In this document: piece by piece, positions 8,711-18,145 of the stretch | How the letters are laid out: the number at the start of each line of letters is the position of its first letter | Numbering within the stretch: position 1 is the first letter of the stretch | Assembly (NCBI GenBank): GCA_019635485.1 | Contig: JAHBZL010000019.1 | Coordinates: 1-64,000 of the forward strand | Source: Piscinibacter sp. | GTDB taxonomy: Bacteria; Pseudomonadota; Gammaproteobacteria; Burkholderiales; Burkholderiaceae_C | Length of the DNA: 64,000 bases | Reading direction: 5' to 3' | Notes under the pieces: model-generated | What the model saw: the letters and a program-made list of their open reading frames with translations, nothing else | The model's database searches: none | What the model was told of the DNA's origin: nothing | Made by a program: the position numbers and the translations under genes

Positions 8711-9973
8711 ATGCGCATCGCATTCACCCGCCTCGCCGCCGCCCTGCTCGCCACCGGCATCACCGCCGGGGCTGGCGCCGCCACGCTCACCATTTCCTGC
8801 GGCTCGAACGCAGCCGACGCCGAGTACTGCGGCAAGTTCGCCCAGGAGTGGGGGCGCCGCAACGGCCACACGGTGAAGATGTACTCGGCGCCCGCCAGCG
8901 CCACGGACAACCTCGCCCTGCTGCGCCAGCAGTTCGCTGCGAAGTCATCGGACATCGACGTGATCCTGATCGACGTCGTCTGGCCGGGTGTCATCAAGGA
9001 CCATCTGGTCGACCTGAAGCCCTACAGCCAGGGCGCCGAGGCCAGGCACTTCCCGGCCATCGTCGCGAACAACACCGTCGACGGCCGCCTGGTCGGCATG
9101 CCCTGGTACACCGATGCCGGCCTGCTGTACTTCCGCCGAGACCTGCTCGACAAGTACAAGCTCAAGCCGCCCACGACCTGGGACGCCCTGGCTGTGGCGG
9201 CGAAGACTGTGATGGAAGGCGAACGTGCGGCCGGCGCCAAGGACTTCCAGGGTTTCGTGTTCCAGGCCAAGGCCTACGAAGGCCTGAGCTGCGATGCGCT
9301 CGAATGGGTGGCGAGCTTCGGCGGCGGCGAGTTGGTGGACAAGACCGGTGCCGTCACGATCAACAACCCGGCGGCCGCCCGGGCGCTGGACACGGCGGCC
9401 GGCTGGGTCGGCACCATCGCGCCGAGCGGCGTGCTCAACTATGGCGAGGAAGACACACGCGGGGTGTTCCAGACCGGCGGCGCACTCTTCATGCGCAACT
9501 GGCCCTACGCGTGGTCGCTCGCGCAGGCGGCGGACAGTCCCATCAAGGGCAAGGTCGGCATCGTGCCGCTGCCTGCGGGCCCCGGCGGGAAGCCGGCCGC
9601 AACGCTCGGCGGCGCGCAGCTCGGCGTCTCGAAGTACTCGAAGAACGTCGCCGCGGCGGCCGCACTCGTGATGTACATGACCGGCGCAGAGGTGCAGAAG
9701 AAGCGCGCCATCGGCGGCTCGTACAACCCGACCATCGTCGACCTCTACAAGGACCCGGAGGTCCTCAAGGCCAATCCCTTCATGGGCGACCTGCTGCCGG
9801 TCTTCACCAGCGCCGTCGCGCGGCCGGCCACCGTGACCGGCCTCAAGTACCCGGAGGTCAGCCGGGCCTTCTGGGATTCGGCGCACGACGTGCTGTCCAG
9901 GAAGATCAACGGCGCCGAGGCGGTGCGCAGACTCGAGGGCAAGCTCAAGCAGATCAAGCGTCAAGCGTGGTGA
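8711..9973 (+). CDS. ABC sugar transporter, periplasmic substrate-binding protein
   Basis: 420 residues with a Sec signal peptide (MRIAFTRLAAALLATG...GAGAA). The mature protein is a family 1 sugar-binding protein: FAQEWGRRNGHTVKMYSAP near the N-terminus, GMPWYTDAGLLYFRRDLLDKY in the hinge region, FQTGGALFMRNWPYAW and AATLGGAQLGVSKYSKN later on. Relatives are the AglE/ThuE/MalE-type proteins for alpha-glucosides and trehalose. It lies between the maltoporin and an alpha-glucosidase with gaps of 32 and 10 bp. No MalF, MalG or MalK homologue is present, so the partner permease is elsewhere. Confidence 0.9.
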   Translation: MRIAFTRLAAALLATGITAGAGAATLTISCGSNAADAEYCGKFAQEWGRRNGHTVKMYSAPASATDNLALLRQQFAAKSSDIDVILIDVVWPGVIKDHLVDLKPYSQGAEARHFPAIVANNTVDGRLVGMPWYTDAGLLYFRRDLLDKYKLKPPTTWDALAVAAKTVMEGERAAGAKDFQGFVFQAKAYEGLSCDALEWVASFGGGELVDKTGAVTINNPAAARALDTAAGWVGTIAPSGVLNYGEEDTRGVFQTGGALFMRNWPYAWSLAQAADSPIKGKVGIVPLPAGPGGKPAATLGGAQLGVSKYSKNVAAAAALVMYMTGAEVQKKRAIGGSYNPTIVDLYKDPEVLKANPFMGDLLPVFTSAVARPATVTGLKYPEVSRAFWDSAHDVLSRKINGAEAVRRLEGKLKQIKRQAW

Positions 9974-9983
9974 GGAGCGGGCG

Positions 9984-11630
9984 ATGAACTCGAACACCGA
10001 AGCGACGCGCGAGTGGTGGCGCGGCAGCGTGATCTACCAGGTCTATCCACGCAGCTTTGCCGACAGCAACGGCGACGGCATCGGCGACCTGCCGGGCATC
10101 ACCGCGCACCTGCCCTACATCGCCGACCTCGGGGTCGACGCGATCTGGTTGTCGCCCTTCTTCAAGAGTCCGATGAAGGACTTCGGCTACGACGTCGCCG
10201 ACCACGACGCGGTCGACCCGATGTTCGGCCGGATCGACGACTTCGTCGCGCTGACGGCGCGGGCGCACGAACTCGGCCTGAGGGTGATCATCGACCAGGT
10301 GCTCTCGCACACTTCCGACGAGCACGCCTGGTTCGTCGAGAGCCGCCAAAGCCGCGACAACGACAAGGCCGACTGGTACGTCTGGGCCGATGCGAAGCCC
10401 GACGGCACCCCGCCGAACAACTGGCTCAGCGTGTTCGGCGGCAGCGCCTGGCAGTGGGACACGCGGCGCCGCCAGTATTACCTGCACAACTTCCTCGCCG
10501 CGCAGCCGGACCTGAACTTCCACTGCCCGGCCGTGCAGGACGCGCTGCTCGAGACGCTCGGCCGCTGGCTGGACCGCGGGGTCGACGGCTTCCGCCTCGA
10601 TGCCATCAACTTCTGCTTCCACGACCGCCTGCTGCGCGACAACCCGGGCCGTGGCATGCCCGAGGGCGACGACCCGACGGCGCCCGCCGCGAACCCGTAC
10701 AGCTGGCAGCTGCACCTGCACGACAAGAGCCAGCCGGAGGCGCTGCAGTTCCTGCGCCGAGTGCGAGCGCTGGTCGAAGCGCGCGGCGACGCGACGCTGC
10801 TGGGCGAGATCGGCGACGAGCGCGGCATGGCGATGGTGGCCCAGTACACCGAAGGCGGCGACAAGCTGCACCAGGGCTATTGCTTCGACCTGCTGTCGGC
10901 GGAGCACAGCGCGGCCTACATCCGCGGCGTCATCGAGCGCTTCGAGGGCATGCCGGGCGATGGCTGGCCGTGCTGGGCGCTGTCCAACCACGATTGCATG
11001 CGCTGGGCCACGCGCTGGGGTGGCGCGCACCCGCCGCCGGGGCTGCTTCGACTGGGTGTCGCGTTGCAGGCCAGCCTGCGCGGCAGCGTGTGCCTGTACC
11101 AGGGTGAGGAGCTGGGACTGCCCGAGGCCGAGCTGAATCGCGAGGACCTGCGCGACCCCTACGGCATCGCGATGTGGCCGGAGTTCAAGGGCCGTGACGG
11201 CTGCCGCACGCCGATGCCGTGGGACTCGAATGCCGCCGACCTCGGCTTTGGCAGCGGCGAGACGCCCCCTTGGCTACCGATCGCCGGCGCGCATCGGCCG
11301 TTGGCCACCGACCTCCAGGAGGTGGACCCGAGCTCACAGCTGCACCATGTGCGGCGCCTGCTGCGTTGGCGCAGGACGCAGCCCGCACTGATCCATGGGT
11401 CCGTGGAGCTGTTGCCCGCTCACCCGCAAGTGCTGGCCTTCGTGCGCTCGTTGGATGGCAAACGCGTGCTGTGTGCGTTCAATTTGAGCGACCAGGCCGC
11501 GACGATGCCGCTTCGTGGCACCGAACGACTGGGCGATCTGCGGCACGAGAGCGGCGTCAGCGGTGCAAGAGCCGGCGTTGGCGTGATCGAATTCGAACCG
11601 TTCGGAGCGCTCTTCGCCAGTCTGGATTGA
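9984..11630 (+). CDS. GH13 alpha-glucosidase
   Basis: 548 residues, cytoplasmic (no signal peptide). The GH13 barrel is clear: VIYQVYPRSFADSNGDGIGDLPGI, the calcium-like motif region DQVLSHTSDEHAW, the nucleophile Asp206 in GFRLDAINF, the acid/base Glu275 in LLGEIGDE and the transition-state Asp337 in LSNHDCMRW. The last 90 residues form the usual beta domain. It most resembles the oligo-1,6-glucosidase/alpha-glucosidase group that hydrolyses short alpha-glucosides after import. RBS GAGGAG overlaps the stop of the preceding gene region, 10 bp away. It closes the LacI-regulated operon. Confidence 0.93.
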   Translation: MNSNTEATREWWRGSVIYQVYPRSFADSNGDGIGDLPGITAHLPYIADLGVDAIWLSPFFKSPMKDFGYDVADHDAVDPMFGRIDDFVALTARAHELGLRVIIDQVLSHTSDEHAWFVESRQSRDNDKADWYVWADAKPDGTPPNNWLSVFGGSAWQWDTRRRQYYLHNFLAAQPDLNFHCPAVQDALLETLGRWLDRGVDGFRLDAINFCFHDRLLRDNPGRGMPEGDDPTAPAANPYSWQLHLHDKSQPEALQFLRRVRALVEARGDATLLGEIGDERGMAMVAQYTEGGDKLHQGYCFDLLSAEHSAAYIRGVIERFEGMPGDGWPCWALSNHDCMRWATRWGGAHPPPGLLRLGVALQASLRGSVCLYQGEELGLPEAELNREDLRDPYGIAMWPEFKGRDGCRTPMPWDSNAADLGFGSGETPPWLPIAGAHRPLATDLQEVDPSSQLHHVRRLLRWRRTQPALIHGSVELLPAHPQVLAFVRSLDGKRVLCAFNLSDQAATMPLRGTERLGDLRHESGVSGARAGVGVIEFEPFGALFASLD

Positions 11631-11717
11631 CCATCCTCCCGGCATCCGCGACCGAAAGCCCGGCAACCCTGACCGTTCAAGGCAGGACGCCAGTTCGTCG
11701 TGCGGAACCGGTGGCCC

Positions 11718-11738
11718 GGTCGGCGACGCCCGCCGACC
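11718..11738. terminator. Possible stem-loop between alpha-glucosidase and rpe
   Basis: Perfect 8-bp arms GGTCGGCG and CGCCGACC enclose a 5-base loop between two convergent genes. There is no T-run on either side, so it would not be a classical intrinsic terminator; it may stabilise 3' ends or be chance in GC-rich DNA. Confidence 0.35.
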
Positions 11739-11749
11739 TCCCATCGGCC

Positions 11750-12439
11750 TCAGGCCGCCAGCCGCTCCCGCATCGCCGCGATGACGGCCCGGTAGTCCTT
11801 CTGCCCGAAGATCGCGCTGCCGGCCACGAAGGTGTCGGCGCCGGCATCGGCCACGGCGCGGATGTTGTCGACCTTGATGCCGCCGTCGACCTCGAGGCGG
11901 ATGTCGCGCCCGCTGGCGTCGATCAGGCGGCGCGCCTGCTCGATCTTGCGCAGCGCCGACGGGATGAAGCTCTGCCCGCCGAAGCCCGGGTTGACGCTCA
12001 TGATCAGCACCAGGTCGACCTTGTCGATCACCCACTCGAGCACGTCCAGCGGCGTGGCCGGGTTGAACACCAGTCCGGCGCGGCAGCCCTCGGCGCGGAT
12101 CAGCTGCAGCGTGCGGTCGACATGCGCGCTCGCCTCCGGATGGAAGCTGACCAGGTCGGCGCCGGCCTTCGCGAAGGCCGTGGCGAGCGCGTCCACCGGC
12201 TGCACCATCAGGTGCACGTCGATCGGCACGCGTGTGCCGTCCCCCTTCACGGCATGCTTGCGCAGCGCCTCGCAGACCATCGGGCCGAACGTCAGGTTCG
12301 GCACGTAGTGGTTGTCCATCACGTCGAAGTGGATCCAGTCGGCACCGGCCGCGATCACATCGCGCACTTCCTCGCCGAGGCGGGCGAAATCGGCCGAGAG
12401 AATCGATGGGGCGATGTAGCGGGGGGCAGGCGTCGGCAT
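11750..12439 (-). CDS. rpe: Ribulose-phosphate 3-epimerase
   Basis: 229 residues, the normal family length. It interconverts ribulose 5-phosphate and xylulose 5-phosphate in the pentose phosphate and Calvin pathways. Visible signatures are [17 protein letters not shown], the metal-site pair in [42 protein letters not shown] and the phosphate-binding [28 protein letters not shown]. The start ATG at 12439 is preferred over upstream codons because it begins the conserved IAPSIL region at residue 9. It is divergent from apaG with only 25 bp between start codons. Confidence 0.97.
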   Translation of the reverse strand: MPTPAPRYIAPSILSADFARLGEEVRDVIAAGADWIHFDVMDNHYVPNLTFGPMVCEALRKHAVKGDGTRVPIDVHLMVQPVDALATAFAKAGADLVSFHPEASAHVDRTLQLIRAEGCRAGLVFNPATPLDVLEWVIDKVDLVLIMSVNPGFGGQSFIPSALRKIEQARRLIDASGRDIRLEVDGGIKVDNIRAVADAGADTFVAGSAIFGQKDYRAVIAAMRERLAA

Positions 12440-12446
12440 GGGCCTG

Positions 12447-12458
12447 GATTCTAGAATC
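12447..12458. promoter_or_regulatory. Palindromic double -10 box shared by rpe and apaG
   Basis: GATTCTAGAATC is a perfect 12-bp palindrome that supplies TAGAAT as a -10 hexamer on both strands (12452-12457 for apaG, 12448-12453 for rpe). The apaG ATG is 8 bp beyond its box and the rpe ATG 9 bp beyond its own, so transcripts from either would be leaderless or nearly so. No good -35 is seen on either side. Confidence 0.5.
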
Positions 12459-12464
12459 GGCGCC

Positions 12465-12839
12465 ATGGCCCATCCCGAGTTCACGAACACGGTCGCGGTG
12501 CGTCCGCTGCCCGAGCAGTCCGACCCGGAGCGGGGCCAGCACGCCTTCGCCTACACGATCACGATCCGCAACACCGGCGACGTGACGGCGCAGCTGGTCG
12601 CGCGCCACTGGATCATCACCGACGCGGAAGGCCACACCGAGGAGGTGCGCGGCTTGGCGGTGGTCGGCCACCAGCCGGTGCTCAAGCCGGGCGAAAGCTT
12701 CGAGTACACCAGCTGGACGCGCATCGGCACGCCGCACGGCACGATGCGCGGCACCTTCTTCTGCATGACCGAGGATGCCCGGCCGTTCGACGCGCCGGTG
12801 TCGGAGTTCGGGCTGACCACCGCCTCCGCGCTGCACTGA
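12465..12839 (+). CDS. apaG: ApaG protein (Co2+/Mg2+ efflux-associated family)
   Basis: 124 residues, the usual ApaG length. The fibronectin III-like fold is recognised from [69 protein letters not shown] and the closing FGL. ApaG has been tied genetically to cobalt resistance and magnesium efflux; its molecular action is not settled. The start at 12465 matches the family N-terminus ([20 protein letters not shown]); a longer reading from 12438 would run into the promoter box. Confidence 0.95.
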   Translation: MAHPEFTNTVAVRPLPEQSDPERGQHAFAYTITIRNTGDVTAQLVARHWIITDAEGHTEEVRGLAVVGHQPVLKPGESFEYTSWTRIGTPHGTMRGTFFCMTEDARPFDAPVSEFGLTTASALH

Positions 12840-12857
12840 GGCGCCGCCGGCGCCCGC

Positions 12858-13649
12858 TCAGACCGCCGTCGAGCGCGCGACGCGAGCGGCCTGCAGGAAG
12901 GCCGTCATCAACGGGTCGCCGCTGAGCAGTGCCGGGTTCACCGCATGGAACTCCGGGTGCCACTGCACCCCGGCGACGAAGCCCGACCCGCGCGCGCGGA
13001 TCGCCTCGACCACGCCGTCCTCGGTCGAGCGGGCCTCGACGGTCAGGTCGGCGCCGAGCTTGTCGACCGCCTGGTGGTGGATGCTGGTCACCAGGCCGCC
13101 GGGCACGCCGCTGTAGACCTCACCGAGCCGCGATCCGGGCTCGAACACCACCTCGTGGGACAGGCGGTCGTAGAGCTGCGCGTCGACGTGGTCGCGCGAC
13201 TGCGCGCGCTGGGTCGGGATGTCCTGGAACAGCGTGCCCCCGAACGCGACGTTCAGCAGCTGCGAGCCGCGGCAGATGCCCAGCACCGGCTTGCCGCTGG
13301 CGAGGAAGCCCTCCAGCAGCTCGATCTCGTAGCGGTCGCGCACGGGGTCGCCGCCCCACTCCGGGCGCAGGGGCTCCTGGCCATAGCGGCTCGGCGACAC
13401 GTCCGCCCCGCCCTGCAGCACCAGCCCGTCGAGCAGGTCCACGTACTGCTTGACCGAGACCTTGCGGCGCGACACCTCGGCGTCGAAGCCCAGCGTCGGC
13501 AGCATCAGCGCCAGCGCGCCGTGGCCCATGATCCAGTGCGCGATCGACTGCTCGAGGTATTGCAGCGTCTTGTTGCGGAAGCCGAGTTCCGCCGGAGGCG
13601 CGTGCAACAGCCGCGCGGACAGCCCGATGCGCAGCGGCGCGGGATTCAC
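12858..13649 (-). CDS. Class I glutamine amidotransferase, peptidase C26 (PuuD-like)
   Basis: 263 residues from a GTG at 13649. The hydrolase core has the nucleophile Cys in [23 protein letters not shown] and the His-Glu pair in GVQWHPEF, as in gamma-glutamyl-gamma-aminobutyrate hydrolase. It should cleave gamma-glutamyl amide bonds. The GTG overlaps the TGA of the upstream YbdK-type ligase by 4 bp, which decides the start and points to translational coupling. The pairing of a gamma-glutamyl ligase with a gamma-glutamyl hydrolase suggests a make-and-break cycle on one substrate; the substrate is unknown. Confidence 0.88.
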   Translation of the reverse strand: MNPAPLRIGLSARLLHAPPAELGFRNKTLQYLEQSIAHWIMGHGALALMLPTLGFDAEVSRRKVSVKQYVDLLDGLVLQGGADVSPSRYGQEPLRPEWGGDPVRDRYEIELLEGFLASGKPVLGICRGSQLLNVAFGGTLFQDIPTQRAQSRDHVDAQLYDRLSHEVVFEPGSRLGEVYSGVPGGLVTSIHHQAVDKLGADLTVEARSTEDGVVEAIRARGSGFVAGVQWHPEFHAVNPALLSGDPLMTAFLQAARVARSTAV

Positions 13650-14770
13650 ACCGGGCGGCCTCCCCAGCGCAGGCAATGCTGGCGCACCACTTCGGGCAAC
13701 AGGTGTTCACGCTCCCACGCGGCCCGGGTCCAGGCCGCGTCGTTGCCGCCGCCCTCGACCTCGGCACGCAGGTAGCGGATCGCCTCCTCCGCCTGCAGCT
13801 CCATCGCGTGGATCTCGAGGGTGGCGAAGCTGGCGAGCAGGTCCTCGCGCAGGGTGCGGTTCTCGCCGGTCTTCGGATCGACGAAGCTGCCGTCCAGGCC
13901 GAAGCGGCAGGCCTGGAAGCGGTTGAAGGTGTAGGGCAGGTAGTCGTCCTCGGACAGCTCGTAGGGCCGCTCGACGCGCAGCCAGCGAGCCAGGCACTGC
14001 ACGTAGCCGGCCAGCGCGGCGGCCTTCTCGATCGTCAGCGGCGTGTCCAGCACGCGCACCTCGATCGTGCCGTACTCCGGCTTGGGCCGGATGTCCCAGT
14101 AGAAGTCCTTCATGCTCTTGACGACCCCGGTGCGCGCCATCTTGTCGAAGTGCACCAGGAACTCGTCCCAGCGAAGCATGAACGGGGCCCGCCCGGACAG
14201 CGGGAACGCGAACACCGAGTTCAGCCGCGCCGAGTGGAAACCGGTGTCGGTGCCCTGCACGAACGGCGACGAGGCCGCCAGCGCGATCAGGTGCGGAATG
14301 AATCGGGAGAGGCCATGCAACAGCAGCAGCGCCTGGTCGGGCCCCGCGCAGCCGACATGCACGTGCTGCCCGAAGATGGTGAACTGCTTGGCCAGGTAGC
14401 CGTACAGCTCGGACAGCTGCTTGAAGCGCGGCCGGTCGTAGATGCGGCGCTGGCTCCAGTCCTGGAACGGGTGCGTGCCGCCGCCGCACAGGCCGACGTT
14501 GAGCTGGTCGGCGCACTGCAGCAGCGCGTCGCGCACCTCCGTGAGTTGCGCCAGCACCTCGCCGTGGTTGTTGCACACGCCGGTGGCCAGCTCGATCATG
14601 CTGTCCGTCATCTCCGGCGTCACCTGGCCCGGCAGCTTGTGCTTGCCGACCAGGCGCAGCAGGTCGCGCGCGGCCGGCGACAGGTCGTAGTCGTGCGTGT
14701 TGACGATCTGCAGCTCGAGCTCGACCCCGAGGGTCAGCGAGCGCGACTCGGCGAACGGGATCAGGCTCAC
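13646..14770 (-). CDS. YbdK-type carboxylate-amine ligase (GCS2 family)
   Basis: 374 residues, typical of the glutamate-cysteine ligase type 2 / YbdK group. Landmarks: [13 protein letters not shown] at the N-terminus (metal and glutamate binding), [44 protein letters not shown], and [20 protein letters not shown]. YbdK ligates glutamate to an amine or to cysteine weakly; true substrates are uncertain. It lies 58 bp downstream of a CPA2 antiporter gene and is coupled to the C26 amidotransferase. In other bacteria Kef antiporters respond to glutathione, so a gamma-glutamyl product controlling the antiporter is a possible reading. Confidence 0.9.
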   Translation of the reverse strand: MSLIPFAESRSLTLGVELELQIVNTHDYDLSPAARDLLRLVGKHKLPGQVTPEMTDSMIELATGVCNNHGEVLAQLTEVRDALLQCADQLNVGLCGGGTHPFQDWSQRRIYDRPRFKQLSELYGYLAKQFTIFGQHVHVGCAGPDQALLLLHGLSRFIPHLIALAASSPFVQGTDTGFHSARLNSVFAFPLSGRAPFMLRWDEFLVHFDKMARTGVVKSMKDFYWDIRPKPEYGTIEVRVLDTPLTIEKAAALAGYVQCLARWLRVERPYELSEDDYLPYTFNRFQACRFGLDGSFVDPKTGENRTLREDLLASFATLEIHAMELQAEEAIRYLRAEVEGGGNDAAWTRAAWEREHLLPEVVRQHCLRWGGRPV

Positions 14771-14828
14771 CGGGCGGCCCTCCGCACTGCGTGCCCCGGG
14801 ATGTGCACGACGAAACGGCCCGGCGCGC

Positions 14829-16070
14829 TCATGCCGCCAGCCCCCCGGGCCGCGTCGCGCCGGACGGCACGTCGCCGGCCATTCGCAGGCCCCACTGCAC
14901 GGCCAGCGGACCGGCCAGCTCCATGATGGCGATTGCGCTCAGCACGATCGGCGCGAGCGCCGCGGCGATCTCCGGCTGCGCATGGTGGAGTTCCGCGAAC
15001 AGCACCAGCGTCGTGCCCGAGATCGGCGCCAGCGTCAGCGACAGCGCGAGCCCCTGGCGCGCCTCGATGCCGCTCCAGCGCGCCAGCGCGACCACCGCGA
15101 CCGCCTTGGCCGCGAAGCGGGCCGCCAGCATCACCGCCGCCGCCACGGCACCCATCATGAGTGCCTGCACCGACCAGGCCGAGCCGACCACGACGAACAG
15201 CATCAGCACCAGCACGCCGCCGGCCGTGCCGAAGTGGCGCGGCCACACCCAGGGGCGTTCGGTCGAGTTGCGTAGCACGACACCGGCCAGCAGCGGCACC
15301 AGCAGCGTGGACAGGTTGAACCAGCGCGCCAGCGTCAGCGCGAGCAGGATCATGCCCAGCAGCAGCAGCACGGAGTTCTCGTTGCGCAGGTCCAGGCGCC
15401 GCGCGATCCACGCCACCAGGCGGGCCAGCGCGAAGGCCACGACCACCGAGCCGACAAACACGTACAGCGGCTGCAGCACGGCACGCAGCCAGTCGCCCGA
15501 GCGGTCCAGGTGCAGCGCGCCGAGCACGAGCCGATGCGCGAGCACCGCGAAGAGGGTGTTCAGCACCGTCAGCATGATCATGCGTTCGGTGACCTGGCCG
15601 TCCGCCTTCAGCTCGCCGGCGACGCGGCCCACCACGGCGCCCGAGACGGCCACCGTCAGCGTCGCGCCGGCCAGCGCGACCGGGATCGCCACGCCGACGC
15701 CGACCAGCGCCCCCGCGACCGCCACGAAGCTGAGCAGCGATTCGACGGCGCTGGTCCACAGCAGCGCCGGGTTCAGGCGCAGCCAGCGCAGCCGCAGCCG
15801 GCTGCCGAGCTCGAACAGCAGCAGCGCGAGCGCGAGGTCGACGATGACCCGCAGGCCGCCGCCAAGCCGGCCGTCGTTCGGCCCCAGCCCGCCGAGCGCC
15901 AGCGCCATGCCGGCCAGGCTGTAGCCGACGATGCGCGGCAGCCCGAGCCCGCGCTGCACCGCCTCGCCGAGCAGGCCGCCGACGACCAGCGTCAGCGCGG
16001 ACCAGAACAGGCCATCGGGGCGCGGCGGCCAGGGTGCAATCTGCAGGAAGTCGGCAATCTCGGGGAACAT
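14829..16070 (-). CDS. CPA2-type cation:proton antiporter (Kef-like transmembrane domain)
   Basis: 413 residues, almost all membrane-spanning (about 11-12 segments). Family marks are [37 protein letters not shown], the glycine-rich inner helices and [13 protein letters not shown]. It has no C-terminal TrkA-N/RCK nucleotide-binding domain, unlike KefB/KefC, so gating must be different or by a partner protein. It probably exchanges K+ or Na+ for protons across the inner membrane. A GGAGA site lies 8 bp upstream of its ATG. The ligase and amidotransferase genes follow on the same strand. Confidence 0.88.
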   Translation of the reverse strand: MFPEIADFLQIAPWPPRPDGLFWSALTLVVGGLLGEAVQRGLGLPRIVGYSLAGMALALGGLGPNDGRLGGGLRVIVDLALALLLFELGSRLRLRWLRLNPALLWTSAVESLLSFVAVAGALVGVGVAIPVALAGATLTVAVSGAVVGRVAGELKADGQVTERMIMLTVLNTLFAVLAHRLVLGALHLDRSGDWLRAVLQPLYVFVGSVVVAFALARLVAWIARRLDLRNENSVLLLLGMILLALTLARWFNLSTLLVPLLAGVVLRNSTERPWVWPRHFGTAGGVLVLMLFVVVGSAWSVQALMMGAVAAAVMLAARFAAKAVAVVALARWSGIEARQGLALSLTLAPISGTTLVLFAELHHAQPEIAAALAPIVLSAIAIMELAGPLAVQWGLRMAGDVPSGATRPGGLAA

Positions 16071-16134
16071 GGGCGGGGTCTCCGGGCGTCGGATCAGCTG
16101 GGACAGGCCCGGTTCCGGGGCGATGGTGAAACCC

Positions 16135-16257
16135 TCACCGCGGGTCCTCGGACTGACCGGGGCGCTCGCCGCGTCGTCGCCCGGCGAACATCGTCCACCA
16201 GACGATGCCGACCAGGACCAGCAGCGCCCCCAGGGCTTCCAGCAGAATCAGCCACAT
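16135..16257 (-). CDS. Small single-span membrane protein (40 residues)
   Basis: 40 residues: a hydrophobic helix (LILLEALGALLVLVGIVWWTMF, residues about 3-24) followed by a positive, polar tail rich in Arg, Glu and Asp. The composition is that of a real inner-membrane microprotein with cytoplasmic C-terminus. Its ATG shares two bases with the ATG of mltA on the other strand (CATG at 16255-16258). No homologue is recognised. It could belong to the antiporter unit 64 bp downstream. Short length keeps confidence moderate. Confidence 0.5.
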   Translation of the reverse strand: MWLILLEALGALLVLVGIVWWTMFAGRRRGERPGQSEDPR

Positions 16258-17398
16258 GATCGAATTTACCTGGTGCCGCCTCGCGGCAGCCGCGCTGATT
16301 CTAGGCGGCATCGCCGGCTGCGCCTTCGCGCCGGACGATGGCCCGGCGCCGACGCCCCCATCGACATCCGCCTCCGCGCCCGCCGCACCGACCATCGTCC
16401 GGGCGCGATCGCGCTGGATCAACGTCGACTGGTCCGAGCTGCCCGGCTGGTCGCTGGACACGACGCGCGAGCTGTGGCCGGCGCTGCAGCGCGGCTGCGA
16501 GCGGCCCGCGCCGGGCTGGCAGGGCATCTGCCTGGCCGCACGCGGCTTCGTGCCCGCCAGCGACGCGCAGGCCCGCGAGTGGCTGCAGGCACGGCTGCAG
16601 CCCTACCGGGTCGAGTCGCCCGAGGGCACGACGGAGGGCCTGATGACCGGCTACTTCGAGCCGCTCGTCGAGGCGCAGCGCCTGCCGCGCGCGGCCTTCC
16701 GCGTGCCGCTGCACGGCCCGCCGGACGACCTGGCGACGCGCAAGCCGTGGTGGACGCGCCAGCAGATCGAGTCGCTGCCGGCCGCGCAGGCCGCGCTGCG
16801 CGGTCGCGAGCTTGCCTGGGTGGCGGACCCGCTCGATGCGCTGCTGCTGCAGGTGCAGGGCTCGGGCCGACTGCTGTTCACCGAGCCCGGCGGCCGGCGC
16901 CAGCTGGTGCGGCTGGCCTACGCAGGGCACAACGACCAGCCCTACAAGTCGGTCGGCCGCTGGCTGATCGAGCAGGGCGAACTGAAGCCGGAGCAGGCCT
17001 CGTGGCCGGCCATTCGCGCCTGGGCGCGCGCCAACCCGAAGCGCCTCAACGAACTGCTGTGGAGCAACCCGCGCTACGTGTTCTTCCGCGAGGAGCCGCT
17101 GCCGGACCCGGCACTCGGGCCGCGCGGCGCGCAGGCCGTGCCGCTCACGCCCGGGCGCTCGATCGCGGTCGACCCGCTGTCGATCCCGTACGGCACGCCG
17201 GTCTGGCTGGACAGCACCGAGCCCTTGTCGACCACGCCGCTGCGCCGCCTCGTGATGGCCCAGGACACCGGCAGCGCGATCACCGGGGCGGTGCGCGCCG
17301 ACTACTTCTGGGGCTGGGGCGAGGAGGCGGAAGCCCAGGCTGGCCGCATGAAGCAGCCGCTGCGGCTGTGGGTGCTGTGGCCGCGCTGGCCGAGCTGA
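16256..17398 (+). CDS. mltA: Membrane-bound lytic murein transglycosylase A
   Basis: 380 residues. A lipoprotein signal ends in the lipobox IAGC near residue 21. The MltA beta-barrel domain follows (LMTGYFEPLVEAQR, WVADPLDALLLQVQGSGRL, LAYAGHNDQPYKSVGRWL) and the 3D domain carries the catalytic Asp region MAQDTGSAITGAVRADYFWGWGEEAE. It cleaves peptidoglycan glycan strands to 1,6-anhydro ends at the outer membrane. The start at 16256 gives a proper signal sequence; upstream in-frame codons do not. Its start codon overlaps that of a divergent small protein. Confidence 0.94.
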   Translation: MIEFTWCRLAAAALILGGIAGCAFAPDDGPAPTPPSTSASAPAAPTIVRARSRWINVDWSELPGWSLDTTRELWPALQRGCERPAPGWQGICLAARGFVPASDAQAREWLQARLQPYRVESPEGTTEGLMTGYFEPLVEAQRLPRAAFRVPLHGPPDDLATRKPWWTRQQIESLPAAQAALRGRELAWVADPLDALLLQVQGSGRLLFTEPGGRRQLVRLAYAGHNDQPYKSVGRWLIEQGELKPEQASWPAIRAWARANPKRLNELLWSNPRYVFFREEPLPDPALGPRGAQAVPLTPGRSIAVDPLSIPYGTPVWLDSTEPLSTTPLRRLVMAQDTGSAITGAVRADYFWGWGEEAEAQAGRMKQPLRLWVLWPRWPS

Positions 17399-17488
17399 AC
17401 CGGCGCGCGACACGCTTCTTTGCGGGACCGCAATGCCCCCGTTGCGTGGCGGCGGGACAGTGGGCCATCGGGACTCCGCCTGTCCAGC

Positions 17489-18127
17489 ATGATCCGCATC
17501 GCCGCCCTCGCCTTCGCCGCACTCGTGGCCCTGCCGGCCGCCGCGCGCGACGAGCGCCACCCCGCACCGCCGCCCGCCGCGCACCGCCCGGCGCCGCCGG
17601 CCGCGTTCGACGCCCGCTACCGGCACGACCACTATTACCCGGTGCCAGGCTACGTGGCGCCGGCGCTGCCGTCCGGCAGCGTCAGCATCGTGTTCGGGAG
17701 CAGCCACTTCTACTTCCACAGTGGCGTCTGGTACAGCCCGGTGGGCTCGCGCTTCCGCGTCGTGCTGCCACCGGTCGGCGTGGTGGTGCCGCTGCTGCCG
17801 CCGTCCTATGTCACGCTGTGGATCGGCGGCGCGCCGTACTACTACGCCAACGGCATCTACTACGCGCCGGCACCCGCGGGCTACGCGGTGGTCGCGCCGC
17901 CGCCGGGGGCGGAAGTCGCCACGCCGGTGCCGCCGGCCCCACCGCCGAAGGCGCTGCCCGAACCCATCGTCTACCCCCGCAACGGCCAGAACGCCGCCCA
18001 GACCGAGATCGACCGGCGCGAGTGCAACCGCTGGGCGACCGGCCAGCCCGGCGCGGTGGCCGACGCCAGCATCTACCAGCGCGCGTTGTCCGCCTGCCTG
18101 GACGGCCGCGGCTACACCGTGCGCTGA
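17489..18127 (+). CDS. Secreted DUF6515-like protein
   Basis: 212 residues with a signal peptide (MIRIAALAFAALVALPAAA). A Pro/His-rich stretch (about 20-50) leads to a Tyr/Pro/Val-rich repeat region (HFYFHSGVWYSP, APYYYANGIYYAPAPAGYAVV) resembling the DUF6515 family, and the C-terminus has ECNRWATGQPG...SACLDGRGYTVR with two Cys that could pair. Periplasmic or surface location is likely. No activity is known. It stands alone between mltA and the convergent lrp-type gene. Confidence 0.75.
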   Translation: MIRIAALAFAALVALPAAARDERHPAPPPAAHRPAPPAAFDARYRHDHYYPVPGYVAPALPSGSVSIVFGSSHFYFHSGVWYSPVGSRFRVVLPPVGVVVPLLPPSYVTLWIGGAPYYYANGIYYAPAPAGYAVVAPPPGAEVATPVPPAPPPKALPEPIVYPRNGQNAAQTEIDRRECNRWATGQPGAVADASIYQRALSACLDGRGYTVR

Positions 18128-18145
18128 GGCGCGCGGCCGCGCCGC

